Numbered from the stretch's first letter, positions 42,611 to 52,134 are shown. The stretch: 64,000 bases of DNA from Halapricum salinum (GCF_004799665.1 NZ_CP031310.1:2472887-2536886), one strand, 5' to 3'. Notes: generated from the letters alone by a model not told the origin. Made by a program: numbers and translations.

Positions 42611-43153
42611 ATGACCGACACCAGGGACAAAGTAATCTCGCAGATCCGCCAACGGCCGGGTATTCACTTCAACGAACTCGTCCGGACGCTCGACCTCGCG
42701 CCGGGGCAAGTCCAGTACCATCTGAAGAAGCTGCGCCGCGCTGCGGTCGTCGTCGAAGAACCGCTGTACGGGAAGACACACTACTACACCACGGAGTACG
42801 GCGCGTGGGAGCGACGGGCGCTGGCCGTCTTGCACCGGGAGACTGCGCGCGAGATTCTCGTGCACCTCCTGACCAACGGCCGGAGTCGTCCGGGAGCGGT
42901 CGCGGAGCGACTGGACGTGGCTCGGAGTACGCTCGAATGGCACCTCGACCACCTCGTCGAGCAGGATCTCGTCGAAAAGGAGCGGGGTCAGCGTAACCAC
43001 GTCACGCTCTCGGTTTCACACCCCGAAGAGACCGCTCGCATGCTTCGGCTGGTGAACCCGTCACTGGCCGACCGACTGCTGGATCGATTTACCCGGCTGG
43101 TCGACGGATTGCTCGACGGCGAGTCCGGGTCGACCGACGCAGACCAGTCGTGA
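42611..43153 (+). CDS. Two-domain winged-helix regulator
   Basis: 180 residues with two winged helices in tandem: ISQIRQRPGIHFNELVRTLD with GQVQYHLKKLRR (residues 8-45), and VHLLTNGRSRPGAVAERLDV with STLEWHLDHLVEQDLVEK (about 85-125). Tandem winged-helix regulators of this length are common in haloarchaea. It opens a plus-strand group with the P19-like lipoprotein (100 bases downstream) and a small membrane protein, which it may control. Confidence 0.8.
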   Translation: MTDTRDKVISQIRQRPGIHFNELVRTLDLAPGQVQYHLKKLRRAAVVVEEPLYGKTHYYTTEYGAWERRALAVLHRETAREILVHLLTNGRSRPGAVAERLDVARSTLEWHLDHLVEQDLVEKERGQRNHVTLSVSHPEETARMLRLVNPSLADRLLDRFTRLVDGLLDGESGSTDADQS

Positions 43154-43253
43154 TCGATGGGCAGATCATCCGAACCGGCGGGAGAGGACTGCTGGCTGCT
43201 GTTTCGACGGTCGGACCAGACGCCTCTTGTTGATCCGGCGCTCAGACCCGTCC

Positions 43254-44282
43254 ATGAGACGACGCGCATTTCTCGGTGGCTGTGCCGGAGCACTGTCGAG
43301 TGGGCTTGCAGGCTGTGGTGGCTTGTTAGAAGAGCGGTCGACCGGCGGTCAGCCGCCTGTTCTGGATGACAGGCCGGACGCGGTCTACGTGCCGACACAT
43401 ATCGAAGGGATGGAGATGCAGGGGATGCAGACTGTCGGCGACCGCAAAGTCGGGCTGTTCTACTCCTACGCTCACCGGTTCTGGACTGTCACTGGCACGC
43501 GGACCAACCTGGCCGAGATTCAGGACGGCCAGGACGTCCACCTGATGGCCTCGACCTGGGATCCCGAGAGCGGGACCGTCATCCCCGTGCTGAGCCAGCC
43601 GACGTTCACGATCAGCCAAGACGGCGAGGAGGTCGACAGCAAGCGCGCGTGGCCGATGCTCAGCCAGAACATGGGCTTTCACTTCGGCGAGAACATGGCA
43701 CTCGATGGCGACGGGACGTATACTGTCGAGGTCGAGGTCGGTGCGGTCGACAGCCAGCGCGTCGGCGACTTCGACGGGACGTTCGGCGAGTCGATTACCG
43801 CCGAGTTCGAGATGGAGTACAGCGAGAGCACCAAGAACGAGATCAGATACGAACGCCTTTCAGACGAGGAGGGTACTCGGGGAGCCGTCTCACCGATGTC
43901 GATGGAGATGCTGCCACTGGCGTACGCCCCCTCGAAATCCGCGATGCCGGGCTCACCCGTGGAAGTCGGCAGCGTCGGCGACGCCGAGATGGTCGCGACC
44001 GTCGACGGGTCGACGCTGCTCGTCTCGCCGCGGACGCCCTACAACCGCTTTGCAGTGCCCGGGTTTGCTCTGTCGGCGACCCTCGACGCCGTCGGATTCG
44101 ACGATACATTGACCCCGGCGATCGGACCGGAGATTGGATCGCACTATCGCGCGGAGCTATCGAGCGAACCGTCGAGTGGCGACGAACTGACGATCACGGT
44201 CGATGGTCCGCCGTCGATCGCCCGCCACGAGGGCTACGAGACTGCCTTCCTCGAACGTGGTTCTGTGACGACGACGCTATGA
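43254..44282 (+). CDS. Tat lipoprotein similar to P19/Tp34 metal-binding proteins (DUF7350-like)
   Basis: 342 residues from the ATG at 43254, giving a twin-arginine lipoprotein signal (MRRRAFLGGCAGALSSGLAGC). Residues about 45-220 resemble the P19/Tp34 iron- and copper-binding fold: GMEMQGMQTVGDRKVGLFYS, and MLSQNMGFHFGENMALDGDG matching the family's M-L-x-x-x-x-x-H-Y-G-x-N strand. The Met/His positions (GMEMQGM, FHFGENM) could be metal ligands. The C-terminal part is beta-rich. Copper or iron handling at the cell surface is inferred. Confidence 0.65.
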   Translation: MRRRAFLGGCAGALSSGLAGCGGLLEERSTGGQPPVLDDRPDAVYVPTHIEGMEMQGMQTVGDRKVGLFYSYAHRFWTVTGTRTNLAEIQDGQDVHLMASTWDPESGTVIPVLSQPTFTISQDGEEVDSKRAWPMLSQNMGFHFGENMALDGDGTYTVEVEVGAVDSQRVGDFDGTFGESITAEFEMEYSESTKNEIRYERLSDEEGTRGAVSPMSMEMLPLAYAPSKSAMPGSPVEVGSVGDAEMVATVDGSTLLVSPRTPYNRFAVPGFALSATLDAVGFDDTLTPAIGPEIGSHYRAELSSEPSSGDELTITVDGPPSIARHEGYETAFLERGSVTTTL

Positions 44283-44340
44283 TCGTGACTGCTGGGTGTT
44301 TCCGAACGTTGTTTCATATCTCGTTGCCTACAGTGAGACG

Positions 44341-44688
44341 ATGACGGGAGTAATCGTCTCGATGGCGGCAGACTGGATCCCGAGCGGTTACGCACCCCAC
44401 CTGTTCGTGGGCTTGCTTCTCGCCGGACTCAGTACGGTGGCGCTGTTCGGACTGGGGCTGGCTGCCTATCTGCAGCGCCGCTCGACGGAGTATCTGCTCG
44501 TTACGCTGGCGCTGGGTGGACTTGTCGTCCGAACACTCGTCGGCTGGGGGACCGCGATGGGTGTCGTGCCGATGGTCGTCCATCACGTCGCTGCACACCT
44601 GCTCGATTTCACGATCGCGGCGCTCGTCCTCTATACGGTCTATCGTCGCGGCCCGTCGCAGTCGACCGACGCCTCTCAGGACGCGTAG
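44341..44688 (+). CDS. Small membrane protein, three to four helices (DUF7471-like)
   Basis: 115 residues from the ATG at 44341; an upstream ATG at 44296 is possible. Hydrophobic segments: LFVGLLLAGLSTVALFGLGL, YLLVTLALGGLVVRTLVGWG, and a His-rich VVHHVAAHLLDFTIAALVL. The VHHVAAHLLD histidines could bind metal, which would fit the P19-like neighbour. The stop overlaps the convergent beta-propeller gene by 13 bases. Confidence 0.65.
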   Translation: MTGVIVSMAADWIPSGYAPHLFVGLLLAGLSTVALFGLGLAAYLQRRSTEYLLVTLALGGLVVRTLVGWGTAMGVVPMVVHHVAAHLLDFTIAALVLYTVYRRGPSQSTDASQDA

Positions 44689-45929
44689 TCGAGCGCGACG
44701 ACGCGGCCGTCACCGTAGCGGACGAGGATCTCTTCTCGCCCGTCGTCGTCGATATCTGCCGTCGTCGCGAACGTCAGTATCGGAACGTTGCGTTCGTATC
44801 TGGCCAGTACCGAGCCACCGTCGGCGTCGAGGACGGCGACCCGTCCGTCTTCGCTGACGGCGATCACCTCCGAGGTGTCGTCCCCGTCGACGTCCCCGAG
44901 GACAGGCGGTGAGACGATGGTACTGTCGCCGCTCGCTATCGATGTCGACCACTCGGTATCGCCGGTCGCGGCGTCGAGTGCGAGCACGTCGCCGCCGACT
45001 TTCCCGACGAAGAGTTCGACCGTTCCGTCGCCATCGGCGTCGGCGGCCTCGCGGATCCGGCCGTTCGTGATCGATCGATTCCACTCCCCTGCCCCCGACT
45101 CTCCGTCGTAGGACGTGATCGACAGGGTTCCGGACGTGAACACTTCGAGCGCGTCGTCGCCGTCGGCGTCGGCTGCAGTGAGATACGTCGCCGTGCCGTT
45201 GCGGAACCACTCGATGTCGCCCGTGGCCGAGAGTACCACCGGGCCGCTGTCGCTCCCGAGGAGAACCTCCTGCTGGCTATCGCCGTCGACGTCGTCGACG
45301 ATCGGCGCTTCGCGGATTGTACGCTCTGTCCATCCCGTCCGGTTCAACTCGAATCGCCAGAGTACCGATCCGTTCGCGCGCGTCGCCACGACGTTCCCGG
45401 CGACGTCGCTTGCCAGGATCTCCGGCCCGGGAGCGGACGTCAGATTCTCGATCGTCGGTCGGCCGAAGCCGTAGGTTTCGAGTGGGACTCGCCAGCGTTC
45501 GCTGCCGTCTTCGGCGTCGTAGGTGACGAGCGCATTCTCGATCGAAGAGATACCGACGACCTCCGGCGTTCCGTCGCCATCGAGATCCGCGATCGCCGGT
45601 TCGGTGAGCGCGTGGACGAAACAGTCGTCGGGTGGGATTCCATTTCGCCACAGTACAGCGCCGTCTGTCGGCCGGAGACGCGCGAAGACACACGACGTGT
45701 TCGTAATCTGGTCGGTGCTACCCCGGGCCTCCGCGACAGGCGCGACGATCACGTCGCCGTCGGGACCGACACCGACCGCGTGATGGTTGATGTCGGTGTC
45801 GCGCGGCGTGTCGCTCACCCACGTCTCGTCGAGCGTCCCGCCGGACGACCAGACAGTGAGACCGAAGACGACGAGTCCGCCGAGGATGGCGACGAACCCG
45901 ACGACGGCGATAACGGTACGTGGTCGCAT
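44676..45929 (-). CDS. Membrane-anchored beta-propeller (VCBS/PQQ-like) protein
   Basis: 417 residues from the ATG at 45929. An N-terminal signal-anchor (VIAVVGFVAILGGLVVFGLTV) is followed by repeats containing D-D-x-D-G-D-x-x-x-E motifs (AIADLDGDGTPEVVGI, VDDVDGDSQQEVLLGS, AADADGDDALEVFTSG, AADADGDGTVELFVGK, LGDVDGDDTSEVIAVS, TADIDDDGREEILVRY). These Ca-binding FG-GAP-like loops alternate with PQQ-like strands (YDAEDGSERWRVPL). A surface binding or adhesive role is likely; function unknown. Confidence 0.8.
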   Translation of the reverse strand: MRPRTVIAVVGFVAILGGLVVFGLTVWSSGGTLDETWVSDTPRDTDINHHAVGVGPDGDVIVAPVAEARGSTDQITNTSCVFARLRPTDGAVLWRNGIPPDDCFVHALTEPAIADLDGDGTPEVVGISSIENALVTYDAEDGSERWRVPLETYGFGRPTIENLTSAPGPEILASDVAGNVVATRANGSVLWRFELNRTGWTERTIREAPIVDDVDGDSQQEVLLGSDSGPVVLSATGDIEWFRNGTATYLTAADADGDDALEVFTSGTLSITSYDGESGAGEWNRSITNGRIREAADADGDGTVELFVGKVGGDVLALDAATGDTEWSTSIASGDSTIVSPPVLGDVDGDDTSEVIAVSEDGRVAVLDADGGSVLARYERNVPILTFATTADIDDDGREEILVRYGDGRVVALDYAS

Positions 45930-46031
45930 AGCGATACGTTCGGCCCGGCTCGCAAAAGCCTGCCCGTGCGCGGTCGGGATTCGAGACGTGAACCACAGGG
46001 GATTTTCGACCGTCGTGGATACAGTGAGTCG

Positions 46032-47426
46032 ATGGGCAATCGCTCTCGGTCGAAGAGACTCCTTCGGGCCGGGCTGGTGTTCGGTCTCGTCGCGCTGTTC
46101 CCGGGCGTCGCGAGTGCGCACGAGGTCTCCGGATCGCGCTTGCAGACGCCGCTCCCGCTGTCGGTGCTACTCGCAGGTGCGGGCGTGACTGTCGCCTCGA
46201 CGGCGCTCTGGTTGGCCGTGACCGACCGAACGCCAGCAGCCACCGACGGACGAGCCCGGAGCCTGACCGTTCCAGCGTCGGTCGCTCGGCCGCTCAGCGT
46301 CGCGGTCACCGCGCTCTTTCTCGCCGGTGTCGCGTCGGTGCTGGTGTTCGGGTTCGTCGGTCGGCAGGTCGCCGCCGAGAACGTCGCGACGGTCTTCACC
46401 TGGCCGCTGTGGTTTCGCGGGCTGGCGTTGCTCGCGCTCGTCTTCGGCACGGCCTGGCAGCTGCTGTCGCCGTGGCGAGCAATCTACCGCGGCCTCGCCT
46501 GGCTCGAAGGGGGGCAGTTCGCGGTGCTCGGTACGTACCCGGCCGCGCTCGGAGCGTGGCCAGCAGTCGTCGGTTTCGTCGCGCTCGTCGGGATCACCGA
46601 GAACCTGACCGTGATCCCGCGGTCCCCACGTCTCACCGGCGTGGTCGTCGCGGCGTACGGGCTCGCGATGGTCGCCGGGGCGACGCTGTTCGGCACTGCC
46701 TGGCTTCGTCACGCCGACCCGCTGGGTGTCTTCTATCGTCTGTTCGGTCGCGTCGCGCCGCTCGCGTTCGACCGAGGCGAGCGCGGAGGGTACACCGTCT
46801 CGCTGCGATCTCCCTGGACGGGGTGTCTCGATCCGTTCGCGAGCGTCTCGCTCGTCGTCTTCGCGATCGCCACGGTGTACACGGTGAGCTTCGACGGCTT
46901 CACCGAGACGCGGGCCTACCAGACGGTGTTGTTCGATCTCAGGGGGCTGCTCGGGACTGGCCCGGAGACGAGTATCCTCCTGTACGTCTTCGGGCTGGCC
47001 GGGTTCGTCCTCACGTTCGCGGCAGCGAGCTGGGCCGTCGAGCGACTGGGTGGCTCGCCAGATCGTAACTGGGTCACAGCCGCGCGCTGGTTCGCGCCAA
47101 CTGTCCTTCCGATCGCCGGCGCCTACGAGGTCGCTCACAACTACCCCTACGTGATCCGAAACCTCGGGACACTGGTCTCGATGTCCGTACCCGGAGTCGA
47201 ATCAGTCGACGTGCTCGGCTGGCTCTCCGTCTCGCTGTTCTGGGGTTCGCAGGTCGTCCTCGTCGTTGCGGGCCACGTCGTCGCAGTCGTCGCTGCCCAC
47301 GCCGTCGCGCGCTCTCGATACGACTCGCCCGCCGCCGCCCGGCGCGGTCACCTGCCGCTGGTCGTCCTGATGATCGGGTATACCGTTCTCTCGCTGTGGA
47401 TCATCTCACAGCCGGTCGTCGGGTGA
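46032..47426 (+). CDS. Polytopic membrane protein of unknown function
   Basis: 464 residues from the ATG at 46032; the longer open frame upstream is antisense to the propeller gene. A signal-like start ends at VASAHEVSG. About 11-12 hydrophobic segments follow (PLSVLLAGAGVTVASTALWL, FRGLALLALVFGTAWQLLSP, AWPAVVGFVALVGITENLTV and more). A long loop carries FYRLFGRVAPLAFDRGERGG. I do not recognise the family. It may be energy- or copper-related given its neighbours; this is weak. Confidence 0.6.
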   Translation: MGNRSRSKRLLRAGLVFGLVALFPGVASAHEVSGSRLQTPLPLSVLLAGAGVTVASTALWLAVTDRTPAATDGRARSLTVPASVARPLSVAVTALFLAGVASVLVFGFVGRQVAAENVATVFTWPLWFRGLALLALVFGTAWQLLSPWRAIYRGLAWLEGGQFAVLGTYPAALGAWPAVVGFVALVGITENLTVIPRSPRLTGVVVAAYGLAMVAGATLFGTAWLRHADPLGVFYRLFGRVAPLAFDRGERGGYTVSLRSPWTGCLDPFASVSLVVFAIATVYTVSFDGFTETRAYQTVLFDLRGLLGTGPETSILLYVFGLAGFVLTFAAASWAVERLGGSPDRNWVTAARWFAPTVLPIAGAYEVAHNYPYVIRNLGTLVSMSVPGVESVDVLGWLSVSLFWGSQVVLVVAGHVVAVVAAHAVARSRYDSPAAARRGHLPLVVLMIGYTVLSLWIISQPVVG

Positions 47427-47506
47427 CCGAGCACAGGCGGGCAGTTTCTCTGTGATTGAACAGACATGGCGAATGATATATACCCCCGTGCAAATACAAC
47501 TCGTCC

Positions 47507-50404
47507 ATGTCCGATTCTGGTGACGATTTTGTGAACTCCGCCCGGGGTATTCGCTCCGGGAGCTGTGTCCTCGACGGTGAGTATCTCTCTCAGTACCGCG
47601 GTGACCTCACGGACGGGCAGGAGAACGTCCGCATCTTTACGACCGCACCGTCGATCACGACGCAGTCGGTCCAAGACGCGTTCTGGCAGGCCACTTCGGG
47701 ATGGTTCAACCCCAGTTCACACGAGAACGTCGTCACGGTGTACGATCGAGGCAGGAGTCCGCGGCCCTGGGTCGCCGTCGAGACTGTCGACGGGGCGCGT
47801 CTCGGCGACGTTCAGTCCGAGTTGTCGATCGCGGACGCACACGCAGTCGCCTCGGATACGGCCGAGGCGCTTCGGGTCGCCGGGCTGTACAACGCGACTC
47901 ACGGGTCACTGTCGCCGACTGACATCTGGGTGACTGGTCTCTCCGGAAGCGCAGATGCGACTGCCGTCGTCGACGAATGGGGGCTCGAACGAGCCTGTCG
48001 CGTCGCCGCCGGCGAACGTCCAGTTTCCCTGTTTACTGCACCCGAGCTGGTCGACGAGCCGACTGCAGTCACGGATCAGACCGACGTGTACGGGCTGGGA
48101 GCGATCACCTACTACGCGTTGACGGGTGAACCCCCGTTCACGATTGCCGAGGTCGAAGCCGGTCCGGGTCCCGAGCAGGTGACACCACCGAGCACGCTCG
48201 TCCCCGAGCTCCCGTCGGCAGTCGACGATGTGATCCTTACGGCGTTGGCACCGACGCCCGGCGCCCGCCAGTCGTCACCTTCGCAGTTCGGGACCGACTT
48301 CTCGTTGGCGTTCCCGGACGGGTTTTTCGACTCCCGGCCCGACTCGAATCAGACTCAGACAGCGTCAACTGGACAGCCTGCTGGCGATGACCGGTCGGCT
48401 GCGAACGGCCAGCCAGTGGGCAATTCGAGTACTCACAAGCCGAGTTCTGGGCCCCAGTCCGGCGGTGACAGTACTGATCGGACGGACCCCGGCAGTGATA
48501 GTTCGTTCCCGCTCTCGCGCCGCTCCGTCCTGGGATTTCTCGGCCTCGCCGGTGGCGGTTCCGTCGTCGCCACCCAGTTACTCGGCGATTCGGACTCCAG
48601 TGGGGAGCCGACCGACGGGTCCGGTGACGAGTCGGGCAACGGTGGTTTCGCCACATCACCCGATCCGGAGACGACAGCGCCACCCCGGGAGACGCCCACC
48701 CCCGACGAACCGTCGGCCGAACTAGATCCTTCGATCTACGCGGACAAGGCACAGGAGGCCTGGGAGGTGATCACGGAATACTCCGACTCGGATGCCTCGC
48801 TCGTTCGACAGGCTCACGTTGATATCGAAGAGGCAGTTCGGGACAGCGCGATCGTCCTGAACTTCATGCACGACGTGCGCGAGCGGTTCTGGTACGATCA
48901 CGTCGACGTCCCGAAGTACGGCACGCTGGGCCCGTCTCACCAGCGACACACCGATACGCAGCTGACCGATGGAAGCACGGAACTGAACCTGTTCCTCGAC
49001 TACCTCGATTCTATCGATCCCATCGAGTCAGACGACGAGGCGTCGTCGACGGTGATCACGCAGCTCTACGAACCGCTGGTGAACTACCCCGACGGCGTTC
49101 CGGAGTTGAACAACCTACTGATCGAGGGATTCGAGTTGTCCGAGGACCAGACGACGTATACGTTCACTCTGAAAGAGGGGGTGACGTTCCACGACGGGAC
49201 GGAGTTGACGGCCCAGGACGTAAAGTACTCCTGGCGGCGGGTCGCCGAGTCCGAGAACAGCATCCGATCGGACTTCCTGCTGGACGAAACCACCGGTGTG
49301 GGAGCGGTCCACGAGACAGCCAGCGACGGAAACGTGGTTCCCGACTCGCTGGGCGTGAGGGCCGTCGACGACTACACGCTCAAACTGGAACTCGAGACTC
49401 CCAACCCAGATGCGCTGGACATCCTCACATATCCCGTCTTTTCCGTCGTTCCTGAGGGAATCGTTGGCGATATCGATGGCTACACTGGCGACGTGTCTCA
49501 CGAGGAGTTCCGACAGAACGTGGCGAACGGGACCGGCCCCTTCACGTACGGCGCCTTCACGGTCAACGAAGAGTTCCGTGTGACTCGATTCGAGGAGTAC
49601 CATGCTGAGGCAGCTGATATCGAATCGATCCACTGGAACATCGTGGGCGGTCAGGAAGAGAGGTACGCACTCGCTATCGAGAAAGAAGCCGACATCTTCC
49701 AACTGCCGACACAGTACTACGACCCGGGGAACGTAGACGCGACGGAGGACGACCGTGGGCGTGAGGTCGGGACCTACGGACCGCTCGACAACGGCGAGAC
49801 GGTGAACTACCTCGCCGTTCCGGAACTTGTCACGCGATACTTCGGGTTCAACGCGCGGAACGTGCCGATCGAGGTCCGGCGAGCGGTCGCGTACGTGCTC
49901 GATCAACAGGCGATTGTCGACGAGCTGTTCGCCAGCCGTGGTGTCCCCGCGTACAGTTTCACGCCGCCGGGGATCTGGCCGACCGGTCGGGGCGGGTACG
50001 AGCAGTTCGTCGACGAGTATCCGTACAGCCCTGACGAAGTGGACGTCGAGAGTGCCCGAGAAGTACTCGACGAAGGCGGGTTCACTCCGGACGATCCGTT
50101 CGACTTGACCGTCACGACGTTCGACATCGAGACGTACGTACAGGCGGCCGAGGATCTCCGTGACCACCTCGCTGGAAACGGCGTCGAGATCGATATTGAC
50201 TCGGCAGGGTTCGGCATCCTCCAGGAACGCGGATACAACGGCAATCTGGAGATGTACTCGCTGGGCTGGGGCTGGAGTTGGGACAGCCTCCGCTTCGGGC
50301 ACTACGGGTTCGAGCCGAAGAACACCGACACGTCTCGGATGCCCGAGGAAACCGACGGCTACTACCTCGACTGGCAGACCGAACTGTCCGAAGAGTATCG
50401 CTGA
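47507..50404 (+). CDS. Fusion: kinase-like domain, Tat-type anchor, circularly permuted peptide-binding (family 5) protein
   Basis: 965 residues. Residues about 15-250 resemble a protein kinase: HENVVTVYDRG, WVAVETVDGARLGDV, THGSLSPTDIWV (where active kinases have H-G-D-L-K-P-x-N), DEWGLER (for DFG), FTAPELVDEP (APE) and TDVYGLGAITYYALTGEPPF. The catalytic Asp is Ser, so it is probably a pseudokinase. A Ser/Gly linker leads to RRSVLGFLGLAGGGSVVATQ (about 338-360), a Tat-like anchor. Residues 406-485 look like the C-terminal end of an oligopeptide-binding protein (DKAQEAWEVI, RERFWYDHVDVPKYGTLGPS) and precede the N-terminal part (about 490 onward: LDSIDPIESD, TFTLKEGVTFHDGTELTAQD, GTGPFTYGAF, ...). 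The protein stops at WQTELSEEYR, where ordinary members continue with the segment found earlier. No permease genes adjoin. Confidence 0.75.
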   Translation: MSDSGDDFVNSARGIRSGSCVLDGEYLSQYRGDLTDGQENVRIFTTAPSITTQSVQDAFWQATSGWFNPSSHENVVTVYDRGRSPRPWVAVETVDGARLGDVQSELSIADAHAVASDTAEALRVAGLYNATHGSLSPTDIWVTGLSGSADATAVVDEWGLERACRVAAGERPVSLFTAPELVDEPTAVTDQTDVYGLGAITYYALTGEPPFTIAEVEAGPGPEQVTPPSTLVPELPSAVDDVILTALAPTPGARQSSPSQFGTDFSLAFPDGFFDSRPDSNQTQTASTGQPAGDDRSAANGQPVGNSSTHKPSSGPQSGGDSTDRTDPGSDSSFPLSRRSVLGFLGLAGGGSVVATQLLGDSDSSGEPTDGSGDESGNGGFATSPDPETTAPPRETPTPDEPSAELDPSIYADKAQEAWEVITEYSDSDASLVRQAHVDIEEAVRDSAIVLNFMHDVRERFWYDHVDVPKYGTLGPSHQRHTDTQLTDGSTELNLFLDYLDSIDPIESDDEASSTVITQLYEPLVNYPDGVPELNNLLIEGFELSEDQTTYTFTLKEGVTFHDGTELTAQDVKYSWRRVAESENSIRSDFLLDETTGVGAVHETASDGNVVPDSLGVRAVDDYTLKLELETPNPDALDILTYPVFSVVPEGIVGDIDGYTGDVSHEEFRQNVANGTGPFTYGAFTVNEEFRVTRFEEYHAEAADIESIHWNIVGGQEERYALAIEKEADIFQLPTQYYDPGNVDATEDDRGREVGTYGPLDNGETVNYLAVPELVTRYFGFNARNVPIEVRRAVAYVLDQQAIVDELFASRGVPAYSFTPPGIWPTGRGGYEQFVDEYPYSPDEVDVESAREVLDEGGFTPDDPFDLTVTTFDIETYVQAAEDLRDHLAGNGVEIDIDSAGFGILQERGYNGNLEMYSLGWGWSWDSLRFGHYGFEPKNTDTSRMPEETDGYYLDWQTELSEEYR

Positions 50405-50444
50405 GTGGCTGCCCGAATCGGGCGCGCCGACTCCCGCTGGTAGT

Positions 50445-51125
50445 TCAGGGAGTACTCACGCGCCGGACCTCGACGGCGACTTCGTTGGTTCGAAGAAACG
50501 GCGGGACGAGCGGCCCTTCGTAGCGCATGAGAAACGGCTCGCCGACGATCTCGAAGGTCTCGTCTGCCCCAGCCAGCGTCGAGCGCAACTGGTCTGTCTT
50601 GCGAGCGACGCGGCCGTCGCTCGTCCACCACGAGAAGCCGAGGACGGCCAGCGTTCGACCGGGCTGTTCGACCAGCCGAACCGACTCGTCGGTCGGCAGC
50701 GGAGCGGTGTCGTAGTCGTACTCGGCGGGGAGGTAGAACGCCATCCGAACGCCGTCCTCGTCGCGGTCGCTCTCGACGGGCGCTGTCATCGCGACCGATT
50801 CCGACTCGACGGGCGCTGTCATCGTCACTGACTGTCCGGTCGTCCTCCCGCCGCCCTCGACCGGGGCGGTCATGGACACGTCTGTCGCGCTGCGGTTCTC
50901 GCCCGAGATGTATCGGAAGAGCCGACGAAACGCGGCGTTTTCCGAGGGGGCGACCGTCTCGACGAGGACTGTCGGTGGATAGTGCCTGATCTCCACGTCG
51001 TCGACGTGCCCGACCGTCTCGTAGTCGACCTGCGGTGTGGATCGGTCCTGGAGATAGCGCCGTCCGGCGACGCCGACTGCGAGTACGCCGATCGCTCCCG
51101 CCAGGAGTGTCGTTCGTTTGACCAT
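50445..51125 (-). CDS. SOUL family heme-binding protein, membrane anchored
   Basis: 226 residues. N-terminal hydrophobic segment (TTLLAGAIGVLAVGVAG), then the SOUL fold: VGHVDDVEIRHYPPTVLVET, AFRRLFRYISGENRS and GFSWWTSDGRVARKTDQL. The family's MTAPV loop occurs three times in tandem (SMTAPVEGG, TMTAPVESE, AMTAPVESD, residues about 82-115). Heme binding is inferred from family. Convergent with the large fusion gene (40 bases apart). Confidence 0.85.
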   Translation of the reverse strand: MVKRTTLLAGAIGVLAVGVAGRRYLQDRSTPQVDYETVGHVDDVEIRHYPPTVLVETVAPSENAAFRRLFRYISGENRSATDVSMTAPVEGGGRTTGQSVTMTAPVESESVAMTAPVESDRDEDGVRMAFYLPAEYDYDTAPLPTDESVRLVEQPGRTLAVLGFSWWTSDGRVARKTDQLRSTLAGADETFEIVGEPFLMRYEGPLVPPFLRTNEVAVEVRRVSTP

Positions 51126-51180
51126 ACTGGGACGTACGACGCGAGCGAACGTGAACTATCCGGCGGCCTCGGCAGGTCGG

Positions 51181-52134
51181 TCACTCGATCGGAACGCGTC
51201 GGCCCCGAAGCGAGTCGGCCTCGGCACGGTCGAGCAGTCGCTCGATTCGATCGTCCATCGGCGGATGCGTCGATAGCAGACGCGTCAGCACCCCTTCGTC
51301 GTCACCCTGGACGTACAGTGTCGAGAGCAGGCCGCGCTGGCGTTCGGTCGCGCGATCGATCTTCCGGAGCGCGCGGGCCAGTGCGAGTGGCCGACCCGTG
51401 ATTTCGACGGCGCGGTCGTCTGCGGCGTATTCACGGCGCCGGGAGTGAGCGCGGATCAGCACGGTGAGTCCGATCGCCAGCAGCGTCACGCTGAGGGTCG
51501 CCCAGTAGTAGACGACCATGACGGGGTTGCGCGTCCACTCACCTGGCCGACCGCGGATCCAGGCCAGGCCGCGAGCGATCCCGGTGACCAGAAACAGTAG
51601 GGGGAGCAGGGGGAGCAACAGCAGCCCGACGATCGTCCGGAGGACGCTGTAGGAGAGCGTCTGGACGAAGGCGTCGTAGCTTTCGAGATGAGCCAGTTCG
51701 TGGGCGAGGATCGCCTCGCGCTCGTCAGGCGAGAGGACGCGCAAGAGTGAGCGGTCGAAGACGAGCACGCCCGAGCGGACGCCGCCGAGCGCGAACGCGT
51801 TGGGGACGCCCAGGTCCGCGACGACGACGCGCGGTCGTTCGACGGTCATCCGCTGTTCGAGTCTGTCGAGTTGGTCGAACAGCGCCGGGGCGTTTCGAGG
51901 GCGGATCTCGATCCCGCCCAGTCCCGCGAGTAGCTGGCGGGTCCCGAAGCGGTAGCTCAGGTAGCTCGCGACGAGCACGACGAGACCGATCGTGAGCAGG
52001 GCGGTCAGCGGGTCCGGCGGGCGTTCCAGCAGGTAGACGAAGAGCTCGTAGGTCAGGAGCGCTGCCAGCAGGTAGACGACGAGTAGCGCAGTCCCGACCA
52101 GCCACATGAGCGCCCGTCGAGAGAGCCGCGACAT
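51181..52134 (-). CDS. M48 family (HtpX-like) membrane metalloprotease
   Basis: 317 residues, with transmembrane segments at the N-terminus (LVGTALLVVYLLAALLTYEL, LTIGLVVLVASYLSYRF) and middle. Zinc motif AILAHELAHLESYD at about residue 140 and downstream EYAADDRAVEITGRP supplying the third Glu. FALGGVRSGVLVFDRSLLRVL and LLSTHPPMDDRIERL are M48 hallmarks. It probably degrades misfolded membrane proteins. The start codon lies 46 bases before the SOUL gene's own, transcribed the same way with a 55-base gap. Confidence 0.92.
   Translation of the reverse strand: MSRLSRRALMWLVGTALLVVYLLAALLTYELFVYLLERPPDPLTALLTIGLVVLVASYLSYRFGTRQLLAGLGGIEIRPRNAPALFDQLDRLEQRMTVERPRVVVADLGVPNAFALGGVRSGVLVFDRSLLRVLSPDEREAILAHELAHLESYDAFVQTLSYSVLRTIVGLLLLPLLPLLFLVTGIARGLAWIRGRPGEWTRNPVMVVYYWATLSVTLLAIGLTVLIRAHSRRREYAADDRAVEITGRPLALARALRKIDRATERQRGLLSTLYVQGDDEGVLTRLLSTHPPMDDRIERLLDRAEADSLRGRRVPIE

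Noticed and set aside
47507-50404. Truncated rather than permuted peptide-binding protein
   Set aside because: The segment missing from the C-terminus is found upstream in the same protein, and only 40 non-coding bases follow the stop.
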